A stretch of 30,543 bases of DNA. It comes from Candidatus Hadersleviella danica (GTDB lineage: Bacteria; Chloroflexota; Anaerolineae; Promineifilales; Promineifilaceae). This document shows positions 17,901 to 26,789 of the stretch, one piece after another. The stretch lies in assembly GCA_016711405.1 (NCBI GenBank), contig JADJSZ010000048.1, forward strand, positions 1 through 30,543, given 5' to 3'. The stretch's first letter is position 1. Every line of letters starts with the position of its first letter. Both the position numbers and the translations under genes were made by a program. The notes beneath the pieces are model-generated. The model made no database searches. It had not been told where the DNA came from and worked only from the letters and a program-made list of their open reading frames with translations.

Positions 17901-18595
17901 GAAAAGAGCCAAAAGGCGTAGTCGTCATCGGCTTTGAGTTGGGTGGGGTAACCCACAATACCCAAATGGGGCACGGCCGCCAGTGTGGTTTTATCTATGC
18001 GGTGCAGGCGCGAGGAGACGACACTGGTAGAAATGATGGCATAGACATAGTCATCGGTAATGGCCAATAGCACTTGGTTGCTGTTGTGGGTGCTTTTAAT
18101 GGCCGAACTAACCAATTCTGGCTCATCATTGGCATTGGCTTGGGTGGATTGGCGCACCAGCCCTGTGTCATCCGCCCAATACACATAGTCGTCGTCGCCC
18201 ACCAAGTTGGAGTGGATTTTGTAGGGGTTGCATTCGGCGGGCGGCCGTGGGTCGTTCTTTTCCAGCAAAACGCGAATATCGCCACCTGAGGTAAACATGC
18301 GGCTGATGAGTTCAGGGTCTTCGGGAGCGGCCGTGAGGGCTTGTCTTTCTGCTGTTAAATTCGGGCCACCTTGGCAATTCGAGTTGGTGTGCCACAATAA
18401 ACGGGGGTAAGCGACGGTGTAGCTGGAGACACCTTCCTCCACCATCACGGTGGGGGTTTCATTGGGTATATGGGTTTCAAGAATTTCATGGGGTGTCTCG
18501 ATTTCAGCATTGCTTTGGCTTACTGAAAGGAGAAGGGGCAACAAGAAACAAAGGAGAAAGAGGGATATTCTCAGCGAGGATAGACGGTGAATCAT
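14939..18595 (-). CDS. Large secreted metzincin-like zinc protease with propeller and BACON-like domains, frameshifted
   Basis: About 1,210 residues over three frames (breaks near 17810 and 16430). In order: signal peptide (SLRISLFLLCFLLPLLLSVS); a propeller-like region with repeated DDDYVYWADD, DDYVYAI, ADDDYAFWL and DDYLYWQED strands; an IIINRMEVTQGIQTSTNTV segment typical of such proteases; and the catalytic region TAHEFAHAIGREHP, a full HExxHxxGxxH zinc site. It is followed by FMGYCSFQWISDYTYNGLYD, which may carry the Met-turn. After that come cadherin/Ig-like modules (TDADGDELTADIFFSQDGG; NKPPTPAIHNPGDG) and a BACON-like domain (LTWTASENAEWLTLNQYSG). The C-terminus is RAYLPFIGR. Only two indels would restore the frame, so the gene is likely intact in the cell. 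It probably degrades extracellular protein or glycoprotein. Confidence 0.82.
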
Positions 18596-18866
18596 GAGGA
18601 TCTTACCTTGGGAATGGTGTTGACTAAGTGGTGTAACTTCGTAGAGGGGTTTCGGGGGAAGGTTTTTTATTTAAAAGGGTCTTGACCACCGAATAGTTAC
18701 AAAGTGGTAATGAGGAATAAGGGTGGCTTTGATGTTGATAGGTGATGGGGACTGGCCTTGTCCCCCTTCAGGGATAAATAGACTTGCTCTCAAAACGGGA
18801 ATACAAGGGCGCGCCCCTAAGACACCAAAATTTCAACAAGCCACAAAACCTAAGATACTGGTTTGC

Positions 18867-18896
18867 TTGTTGACTATGGTGATATTTGTTGACAAC
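18867..18896. promoter_or_regulatory. Operator-like element, copy A (three GTTGAC-type boxes)
   Basis: The element starts TTGTTGACTATGGTGA and ends TATTTGTTGACAAC. It holds GTTGAC, GGTGAT and GTTGAC with starts 9 and 10 bp apart, so all three face one side of the helix. The copy at 28794 differs at one base of 30. It lies about 270 bp upstream of the minus-strand protease start. Confidence 0.72.
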
Positions 18897-19039
18897 CCCT
18901 GCTTTTCCCCAAATTGGGTGTGCCAACACGGCCGTCCATCTATTTGCTTTTGGTTGTGGAAGTGTGGAAGTGGCCCGTCTGCTCCCTAACGGCCGTCTAT
19001 TTTAGTTTATAGCGGCATCGTTCACGGTTCTGGAGAAAG

Positions 19040-19132
19040 CATCTTTACAAATTTTGACTGGGGAGAAGGGACTTGGGACGCTTGTAACCTCCCGTCCCTT
19101 GTCCCCGTCACCCGTCCGAAATTGCAAAGATG
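19040..19132. repeat. Long imperfect inverted repeat
   Basis: Outer arms CATCTTTACAAATTTT and GAAATTGCAAAGATG pair, and inside them GGGACTTGGGACG pairs with CGTCCCTTGTCCC (11 of 13). The whole could form a 90-base stem-loop downstream of the minus-strand gene ending at 19193. It may be a terminator, an RNA element or a small MITE. Confidence 0.5.
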
Positions 19133-19192
19133 GCTTGAACCATGCCCATTGGGGATTAGCCCAACACACCCTAACTAAGAACTGCTAGGGAA

Positions 19193-19723
19193 CTACCAGC
19201 GCAAATCATAGACGCAATGGTCATCCCCTTGTAAACGAGAGGGGTATGGTTCTCGATACACCGTAATCTCTGTGGTGGGGGGCAAAAAGCGGTGGGCGAA
19301 TCCATAGAGCAACCCATATTCATAATCACTGGGATAAGGGGTGTACGCTTTAACATGAATATGGGTTTGGCTGATAAATTTCACAACATATTGCCCCACA
19401 TTTCCTTGATGCACCGAGCGATAAAGTGTGTTGAAATTCTGGAACATATCTTCCAATGTTTGGATATGGGGCGGTAAATCAATCACATTCGGAATGGTTT
19501 GCCCAAGGGCAATTAACCCCATAAAGTGACCTTCGCGCCTGCGTAAACTCTGCATAATGTTCAAGTACGTTTGCAGGTCGGCCCACGCTGTGGGGTGGGG
19601 GTAATAATTATGTTGGCGTTGGTAATAATCCGCATCAAAACCGAGACGCTGGCTGGCCAATACAAGGGCTTGGGCACTAGAGCCAAGTACTTTGGCACGA
19701 AGGTCGAAATTATTTTGGTTCAT
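19193..19723 (-). CDS. Small protein with V4R-like C-terminal domain
   Basis: 176 residues from the ATG at 19723 (MNQNNFDLRAKVLGSSAQAL). A longer frame reaches 19786 but its first 21 residues are low in similarity to anything and cross a G/C-rich hairpin. The middle is helical with conserved-looking DYYQRQHNYYP and YLNIMQSLRRREG. The end reads IHVKAYTPYPSDYEYGLLYG and then LQGDDHCVYDLRW; a Gly-Asp-x-x-Cys-x-(F/Y) near the C-terminus is the hallmark of V4R (4-vinyl reductase) small-molecule sensing domains. I infer a cytosolic sensor or regulator related to V4R/heme-NO-binding folds. No signal peptide. It stands alone between secreted protein genes. Confidence 0.6.
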   Translation of the reverse strand: MNQNNFDLRAKVLGSSAQALVLASQRLGFDADYYQRQHNYYPHPTAWADLQTYLNIMQSLRRREGHFMGLIALGQTIPNVIDLPPHIQTLEDMFQNFNTLYRSVHQGNVGQYVVKFISQTHIHVKAYTPYPSDYEYGLLYGFAHRFLPPTTEITVYREPYPSRLQGDDHCVYDLRW

Positions 19724-19779
19724 GGGGGCGTAAATGGTTGGTTTTGTGGTTGTGGGGCAGAGAGGTGGCTCACTACTTT

Positions 19780-19827
19780 CCCTCACCCCTGCCCTTCTCC
19801 CACGGGGAGAGGGGCAGGAGGTGAGGG
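19780..19827. repeat. G/C-rich intergenic hairpin
   Basis: CCCTCACCCCTGCCC pairs with GGGGCAGGAGGTGAGGG around a TTCTCCCACGGGGAGA centre. It is of the same CCCT/AGGG type as the hairpin at 9416. Confidence 0.7.
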
Positions 19828-19890
19828 CGGTTTTGTCTCGAGAGGTTGTAAGGTAATTTTGTCGAACTACTTACTATTCTCTACTCACTA

Positions 19891-21858
19891 TTAGCGCACG
19901 ATAAGGGGCAGGTAAATGGCATGGAGTTGCATTTCAACCGCGCCAATGTCGCAGGCGGCGCGTTGCGGCCGTGCCACTCCCCGCTGGTCAGTGGCGGCAC
20001 ATAGCGCCCCACCTGCATCTAGTGCGGGGCTATCGGCCGTTAAGGCATGGGTCAGCGTTGGCCCCCCGTTGTTGGCCAAGGGGAACAAGCCGGGGTTGCT
20101 CACCCCCGTTTGGTCCCCCATCGCATTAAACTCTTGGGTCAAATCCACCTGCCCCGCCACCACACCAATGATGTTGTAGCCAAGGCTGATAAACCGCTGT
20201 TGCGAATTTCCCGCACGCACATCATCCTGTACATTGCCCGCAATCAAGCTATGTGCCATACGAGTACAGTCGATCATGCCCATTGAGTGAATACAGGCCA
20301 CTTCCCCATTCTGGGCTTCGTTTTGGGTAATGGTCAGGTGTGTGAGGTATCCACAGCCAATGGTGTATAACCCCCTCCCCGATATCTCCTGTGGCATAAT
20401 TGTCGCTAACCGTGCTATTTTGGATTTCAAAAGGGGGTCTTGGCAGTTTGAGCGGAAAGAGAAAACCCCATGACATAGGCGATGTTGGCCACTGTGCGGC
20501 GAACAAACCTCCCCCAGGCGATTCTTCCGCGCGTTGGCGATGAGGGTAGGCGATAGTCCGCATGGTGAATAATGCCGCCGCAGTCGATATCACGGAATCT
20601 GTTCCGGTCTTCAACTGTTGTTGCCTCCCCATCTCCTTGCGGCGGTGTTGCTCACCATATCTGGCTATAGCTTAATTCGATGTAGCCTATACCATAAATT
20701 CCGCCCCCAGTCACGGCCTGATTATCGCCACTGAGGACATCCTGGATGATAGAGTTTCCCCATAATAATGCCACCCCCCCCCATCAGGTTTGTATTCTAT
20801 TATCCACAATGGTGCTGCTGTGTCATACTGATAAGAAGACTCTCATTGCCCTGAATTAGAAATATCCCCCACAGCAACCAACATTACCTGAACCCATATT
20901 TGCTTAGTAAATGAGGTCTAGGGTAACCGTTACAAGGCTAGAATCGTTGTATAGACCTGCCCCATAGGTGGCCGTTTGTAATTGGTTCGTAGGGAAATGT
21001 GCTGTGGGTAATATCTACAAACTCTCTTTGAGATACAAACCAGAACCTGATAGGCGCCATTGCCTGTAAACGTTGTTTCGTGGAGCGTGAGAGTACTGTC
21101 TGACACGATGGCCATCCCCCCACCGAGGCTGTCTGTGGTGTGGCTGAGGGTGTTGCTGAGGAGCTGAGTTTGGCTAATGACCACGGCCGCGCCCGTTCCA
21201 TACACCCCTGCGCCGTATAACTCGGCCGAATTTTCCGCCACCACGCTCTCGTACACAGTCAATGTCCCCCCCACTTGGTAAATACCCGCCCCCGCCACTT
21301 GGGCCACGTTCTCTTCAAGCGTGGTATCCACCACCACCAACACCCCCTCATTGTTAAAAATGCCGCTCCCATAATTGGCCGCATTTTGGCGCAGGGTGCT
21401 ATCTTTCACCGTCAGCACACCCCCCGCAGATTGGATGATGATGGCTCCGCCACATAAATCGGACACATCCCCACAATCGTCCGTTTGCACAGCGCCTTTC
21501 TCCAAAGTCAACCCTTCCAACACAATTTCGGCGTTGGCCACACTAAAAATACGGGTGGCATTGTTGCCACTAATAATAATGGGAAAGGCCGTGCGAATGG
21601 TGAGGGATTTATTGAGAACAATTTCGGAAGCCAAGGTGATGGTTTGGCCGTTTAGCTCGGCCGCAAACTCAATCACATCCCCGCTTGGGCATCCAAAACA
21701 GCTTGGCGCAGACTTCCAGCCCCACTGTTATCGGTATTGCTGACGGTGTGGGTATCGGCATAAACAGGGGTGGCAAGCGAGAACACACTCCACAATCCCA
21801 AGAGGGTCGTTAAAGGGATGATGAATAGGATGAAGAAGATGGATGGATAACGATTCAT
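19891..21858 (-). CDS. Secreted right-handed beta-helix protein with YLPLIVR tail, frameshifted
   Basis: Starts MNRYPSIFFILFIIPLTTLL (signal peptide, AGAGG eight bases before the ATG), then HTVSNTDNSGAGSLRQAVLD, a CSLREA-type opening. After a frameshift near 21680 come parallel beta-helix rungs: GGAIIIQSAGGVLTVKDSTL, NNEGVLVVVDTTLEENVA, GAGIYQVGGTLTVYESVV and GAGVYGTGAAVVISQTQLL. Bases 20430-20930 are badly broken and no frame holds for more than a few dozen codons. The end is in one frame again: NNGGPTLTHALTADSPALDA and DQRGVARPQRAACDIGAVE, the choice-of-anchor Q signature, then HAIYLPLIVR. Intact length would be about 650 residues. Such proteins are adhesin- or polysaccharide-binding-like and sit at the cell surface. 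Confidence 0.8.
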
Positions 21859-21920
21859 GGGGTTAACCTCTACTGATGGAAACGCACTGGGTGAAAATAA
21901 ATAAACAAGGGTAACTATTC

Positions 21921-22132
21921 AGATAGAGACAAGAGATAGAGATAGTTGCGTATGAGAGTGGTCACACACTCACGGATGAAAAGTGAGTAGTGAGTAGTAG
22001 TGGGGAACTACTCACTATTCACTACTTACTATTTACTCGAGTAGAGGAATCCTTTACACAATAGAGGGGAACATGGTTGTTCCGCCGACTAAGGCTTCCT
22101 CTATCTCTACCCTCTATCTTGCCCCACCTGAA
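21921..22132 (+). repeat. Intergenic repeat, left copy (interrupted)
   Basis: Runs from AGATAGAGACAAGAGATAGA through GGGGAACATGGTTG and GCCGACTAAGGCTTCCTCT to GCCCCACCTGAA. The inverted copy at 26688-26787 has the same order of segments without the 119 bp at 21946-22064. Confidence 0.85.
21946..22064. mobile_element. MITE-like 119-bp insertion within the left repeat copy
   Basis: The insertion is defined by comparison with the uninterrupted copy at 26688. ATAG occurs on both sides (21942-21945 and 22061-22064), a possible target duplication. The ends TTGCGTATGAG and, on the other strand, TTGTGTAAAGG are similar. Inside is a heptad-type inverted repeat (GTGAGTAGTGAGTAGTAG and ACTACTCACTATTCACTAC). 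No coding sequence. Confidence 0.5.
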
Positions 22133-22155
22133 GGGAAACTTATCGTCTTAACAAT

Positions 22156-22186
22156 TCGGGGTGTAACAGGTTTTGTTACACCCCGA
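22156..22186. terminator. 13-bp stem-loop downstream of the large surface protein gene
   Basis: TCGGGGTGTAACA, loop GGTTT, then the exact complement. It lies about 60 bp past the minus-strand stop at 22245, so it can end that transcript. Confidence 0.5.
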
Positions 22187-22197
22187 GTAAGGTGAAT

Positions 22198-22225
22198 GTA
22201 GTGGCGCAATCCATTGCGCCACTAC
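22198..22225. terminator. 13-bp stem-loop just after the large surface protein gene
   Basis: GTAGTGGCGCAAT-CC-ATTGCGCCACTAC, 20 bp after the minus-strand stop. Its TGGCGCAA core is shared with the hairpin at 9314. Together with the stem at 22156 it forms a tandem terminator-like pair. Confidence 0.5.
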
Positions 22226-22244
22226 GGGTGAAACTGGAGCCGCG

Positions 22245-25200
22245 TTACCGAATCATCATGGGTAGATACATGACATAGGCATGGACAGCGAAGGAGAGGG
22301 TGTTGGATGCTCCACCGCCAGGTTCGGGGTTGAGCACGCGGATGCCATAGACACCCCCCTCAGCCACATCGGCCGCCGTCAACGTCACACGCAATTCCGT
22401 CTCGCTGACAACCGTCGTCGGCCGATTAAACCCATTCCACTGCGCCTGTGCGTCCTCGAGGAAATTCACCCCATACACCGTCACCACCACCTGTTTGCTG
22501 GCTGGGCCACGAGCAATGGTGTGTTTGGGGGTCATTTCGGTCAGGCTGGGGGTGGGATTTTGGCCCACCGCCACCACATCAAACGGGGCGTTGTTGGATG
22601 CCCCACCGACAGGGGCGGGGTTTTGCACTGTCACCACCGCTGTCCCTGCCTGTAGCAACTGGTCATTCAAGACAGTGATGGTTAATTCGGTGCCATTGAC
22701 ATAGGTGGTGGGCACATTTACCCATTCCACTGCACCTGCGAACTGGCGATAAAGCCCGAGCCGTAGATGGTGAGTGTGAAATCGTCACTGCCGACAGGCA
22801 TACTTTGCCAGGGCAAGCTGGGCAATGGCGGCACGGGGTTAAGCGGTGGACTGGGTGATGAAGAAGGCGCGGAGTAGCCGCCGCCGCCAGGAGCGGGGTT
22901 ATGCACTGAAACGCTCGCTTGTGTCACGGCGGGTTGGCGGGCACATCGGCCGCTTCACCGTTATCTTCAGCTCCGATTCGCTGACAAACGTCGTCTCGCG
23001 GGGGTGTGCCGTTCCACTGCACCACCGAAAGCGGGGTGAAGTTTTCGCCCACGATGGTCAGGGGAAGTTGTTGCTCCCGCCAACGGCCGAGGCAGGCAGA
23101 AGTGTTTCGATGATCGGCAGAGGGTTGGAGGGTTGCAAGACAACCACATTGCTGGTGTTGAAGGGCGCGACGTAGGCGGTACGGCCGTCTGGGCCAATGG
23201 CCACCCCAAACGCCCCATCCAACTCGGGTTGGGCAATGATTTGGGTGGGGTAGAGCAACCCTGTCCCAGGCGAGCGCAAGTAGATGTTCAGCACATTGTC
23301 CAAGTAGCTGGGCACATACAGGTACTGCCCATCGGGGCTGAGCGCCATGCCGCCGGGGTAGTTTAGGCCATCAAAGCCATTCACCCCATCCTCATATATC
23401 TTCAGAAAGGTGAGTTGCCCTGAAAATGCGTTGCGTTGGAGGAGCGTGACTGTATCGCTTGCATAAGAGGCAACATACACATGACGGCCGTCGTGGCTGA
23501 CCAACACCTTGCCTGCCCCATCAAAATGATGTTATCAACGAGGAGGTTGCACGGCCGTGAGTTTGCCTGTTTGCCCATTGCGGGCAAACACAACGAGCGA
23601 ATCGGCCACACCCGAGGCGACATAGGCATGTTGGCCATCGGGGCTGAGGGCGATGCCACGTGCCCCATCTAAGAGTGGGTCGTTGATGATTTCGACAATG
23701 TTTGCCCCTGTGATGATGGTGGCAATCTCACCGCTGGAGCCAAGTTCGAAGACGACGATGGCATCATCTGCTTCGCCCGTCACATATAGGTATTGGTTAT
23801 CGGGGCTAACCGCCAATTCATAGGGGTTCTCCAGCCCATCAATGGTGTCGGCGCAGGGCCCTAAAAACTCGCAATTATAGCCATACCCTTCGGCCACATA
23901 GTGCATATAGGTGAGCAAACCCGTTTGGGTGTCTCGACTAAAGACCACCACCGCATCGGTATCTACGGCCGAAACATACACATTCAACCCATTGGGCGAA
24001 ATGGCAATGGCGCGAGGTAGCTAAGCCCATGACCCCATTGACCCCATTCTTGTAAACGGCCAACCGCTGGATGCCACCCGTGGGCAAAATCTCAAAGACG
24101 GTGAGCATGTCGTCGTCGCGGTCGTTGACATAGAGGTGACGGCCGTCGGGGCTGGTGGCAATGCCCCACAACGTGCCGTTGCTTTGGGTGGGATTGTCGT
24201 TGGGCACAACAGTGCCGGGCACATGCAAGAAGGGTGGCGGCAACACAATCCCCTCGCAGACCAAGTTGTATTGCTCACTCGGGTGGGTGGCATCGTTGGT
24301 GGTCAGGGTCAGTTGGGCCAAGCGCAAACCTAATCCTGTTGGGTCACAGGTTAGTTGCAACGAGTGGGAGTTATTGGGGGAGATGTTAAGGGGGTCGGGC
24401 AACGATTCCACACTGAAATCGGCCGCGTTGGGGCCAGAGAGGGCCAAATTGCTCACCGCCATAGTGGCCGTGCCCGAGTTGCCCAAGAGCAGGGATTTAA
24501 CCACAGGGCTACCCGACACCACCTCACCAAACTCGATTGGCCCCGGCGCGGCAGGGTCGCTATAGAACGAAGGCACTGGGGCGGGTGGCACTTGGCAAGT
24601 GAGGTCAAAAACGACAGTGGGGTTGTCTAAATCGTTGGTGGTCAGGGTCAGGGTGGCGGCGCGTGTGCCGGCCGTCTCGCTGTTGGGCTGGCAAGTCAGT
24701 GTCCACACATAGGGGATATCGCCATCGTTAATGGTGGCGGGGTTGTTGCCCATAATGCTGAACTCGGCCGCATTGGGGCCACCCAACACCCCGTTCACAC
24801 TCAGGCTCAGGTTGCCTGTTTCGATGAGCGACAAGGAGCGCGAACTGGGCTGGGCCATCGTGGCCACTCCAAAATCAATGGGGCCGGGGGCGACAGGGTT
24901 AGAGGCAAAACCCACCTCGGCCGTGTCTGCTTCAATCGCGCCAATGTCGCAACTGCTTATGCCGTCGCCATTGCCATCCTTGGGGCGGCTTTTGGCGCGT
25001 TGGTCTTCGCCGTTCACATAATTGCCCGTGCAGATGCTTTCGTTGCCTGCATCTACGGCGGGCTGTCCGTCTTGGGCATCAGGCTCAACAAGCTGGTAAT
25101 CGCCCCGCCATTAAAATCGGGTGGGTTCAGCTTGGGGTCGGCTGTAGGAATCCCCGCCCCACAACTCGTCCCATCACTTTGGATGTTGTTGCCCATGTTT

Positions 25201-26667
25201 TCGGGAGCCGTGCCCGAGCAAAGCGGGGCGGCATTGAAGCCGTGGTCCAAAATGGTGTTCCACAGCTTAATGCTCTCCCCATTGGCGTTGTACAAACCCG
25301 CATCATCCCCGCTTTGTTCAGGAACAGGGTCACATTGCGTAGCTCTACAGTGGATTCGGAGCTGACGGGAAAGGGTTGTCGTAGTTGGCAATCGCCCCGC
25401 CTGCCCCTGCGGGAACCACGCTGGCAAACTGGGTGACGACGTTGGCCATGAAGGTGGAGTTGGTGACGCGCAAGATGGCGGCGCGGTTGTTGGCGATGGC
25501 GCCACCACGGCCGCTATCCGCCTGCACCACATTCGCGTTAAACGTGGAGCGGGTAATGCTCATGTCCTCTTCGGTGTAGATGGCACCCCCAAACCCGCCA
25601 TTGTCGTCGTTCTTTTGCACCACATTGGCGTTAAACGAGCTATCTTCAATGGTAAAACCGCTGGAGCTGAGCTGGTTGAAAATGGCCCCGCCATACCCGC
25701 GTAGGGAGATTGGCATTGAAGGTGGAGCGGATAAGCGAGACAGTTCCAGCGGAGTTGTAGAAAAGCCCCACCACCTGCCCGGTTATCGCCGCCACCGCCC
25801 GCCACATTGGCCGCAAAGTTATTGTCGCTAATGGTGGCCGTGGTGCTTTGCCCCATACACCCCACCCCGCTTTTAGAGGCGGTGTTGGCTCTCAAATTGC
25901 TCAGGGCAATGTTTAGCGACCCAGACCCCGAAATGTAAATAGCGCCGCCATGCCCTGTGTTGGGGTTGGCTTGGCCATTGGCGGGGTGTTTGCCCAAGGC
26001 TTGGTTGGCCGAAAAATTGGTGGCCAAGATGTTCACCGAGCCGTTGCTGTAAATGGCGCCGCCATCGCCATAGGCGGCATTGCCTATGAACGACACCCCG
26101 GCCGTGTTAATGGTGGAGTTGTTATCGCCCAAATGGCACCACCCCGCCAGAGGTAAAGCCATTGGCGATATTCAACGCGACGAGATTTGAACATGCCACC
26201 ACTGGCCACGCGCAGAAGACGGCTGTCATGGTTGTCGCCGGTGGGTCAAAAACACCGCTCCCCGCAAGGGTGACAGGGTAGTGAGGGTGACATTGCCTCG
26301 AATGAAGGGCAATATGGTGCCGCCAGCGGGCATGGTGATGGGTTGAGCACTGGCCGTGCCTTCAAAGATGATAAAGACGGGGCCTGCGCCTGAGGTGCAT
26401 TCGTTAAAGGTGGTGCTTTGGCCTGTGAGGGAGGCCGTAAAAGCGGCCTGCAACGCTTCGCGCAGGTCGCAATTGCCGTCATTGGGGTCGCCTTGGGTTG
26501 TGGGGGAGAGGGTGGCTGTGTTGACGGTGATGGTACTGGGCAGGTTGTTGGGGCTGGCCACGGCCGTTGGGGGTGGCCACACCACTCCATGCCACCACAG
26601 CTAACAGCCCCATACCCAATAGGCAAGGGGTTAGTTTGCGCGGGAGGAATAATTTAGAAAATAACAT
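22245..26667 (-). CDS. Giant surface protein: CSLREA, beta-helix, choice-of-anchor D, propeller, IPT/TIG, YLPMMIR tail, frameshifted
   Basis: About 1,460 residues spread over nine or more frame segments. In order: signal peptide (LTPCLLGMGLLAVVAWSG; GGAG nine bases before the ATG); CSLREA domain (NDGNCDLREALQAA, near 26450); beta-helix rungs with GGAIYSNGSVNILATNFSAN, GGAIYTEEDMSITRSTFNAN and GGAIANNRAAILRVTNSTF; a choice-of-anchor Q-like end (SSCDIGAIE); two choice-of-anchor D repeats (GPIDFG, GPIEFGEV, each closing with LTLTTND); a lactonase-type seven-bladed propeller (IATSPDGRHLYVNDRDDD, LAVSPDNQYLYVTGEADD, IALSPDGQHAYVASG, ALSPDGQYLYVPSYLDN); then at least three IPT/TIG domains with VQWNG or AQWNG and VQNPAPVGGASN. 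It ends AYVMYLPMMIR. It is likely an outer surface adhesin or stalk. Confidence 0.8.
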
Positions 26668-26687
26668 CTGTAAAATCTCCGTAACGA

Positions 26688-26787
26688 TTCAGGTGGGTCA
26701 AGATAGGAGTGTAGAGATAGAGAGAGAGGAAGCCTTAGTCGGCAGAGCAACCATGTTCCCCTCTATCTCTATCTCTTGTCTCTATCT
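26688..26787 (-). repeat. Intergenic repeat, right copy (uninterrupted, inverted)
   Basis: Reverse-complement counterpart of 21921-22132, with small differences (for example TGCTCTGCC for TGTTCCGCC). The two copies face opposite ways and bracket the giant surface protein gene. It ends 2 bp before the stop codon of the Imm10-like gene. Confidence 0.85.
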
Positions 26788-26789
26788 AA

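Larger units (their letters stand above)
18596..19192. other. Upstream region of the large protease, no supported gene
   Basis: About 600 bases containing the operator-like repeat at 18867, a long imperfect inverted repeat at 19040 and two ACGGCCGT palindromes (18928, 18988). A frame at 18723-18989 (+) runs through the operator and has no recognisable sequence; I do not call it. Confidence 0.6.

Noticed and set aside
18723..18989. Plus-strand 88-codon gene
   Set aside because: It runs through the operator-like repeat, has no recognisable domain or ribosome binding site, and its residue make-up is typical of non-coding translation.
21921..26787. Composite or unit transposon
   Set aside because: Inverted ends exist but there is no transposase or recombinase inside, no target duplication was found around the whole unit, and the content is a single surface protein gene.
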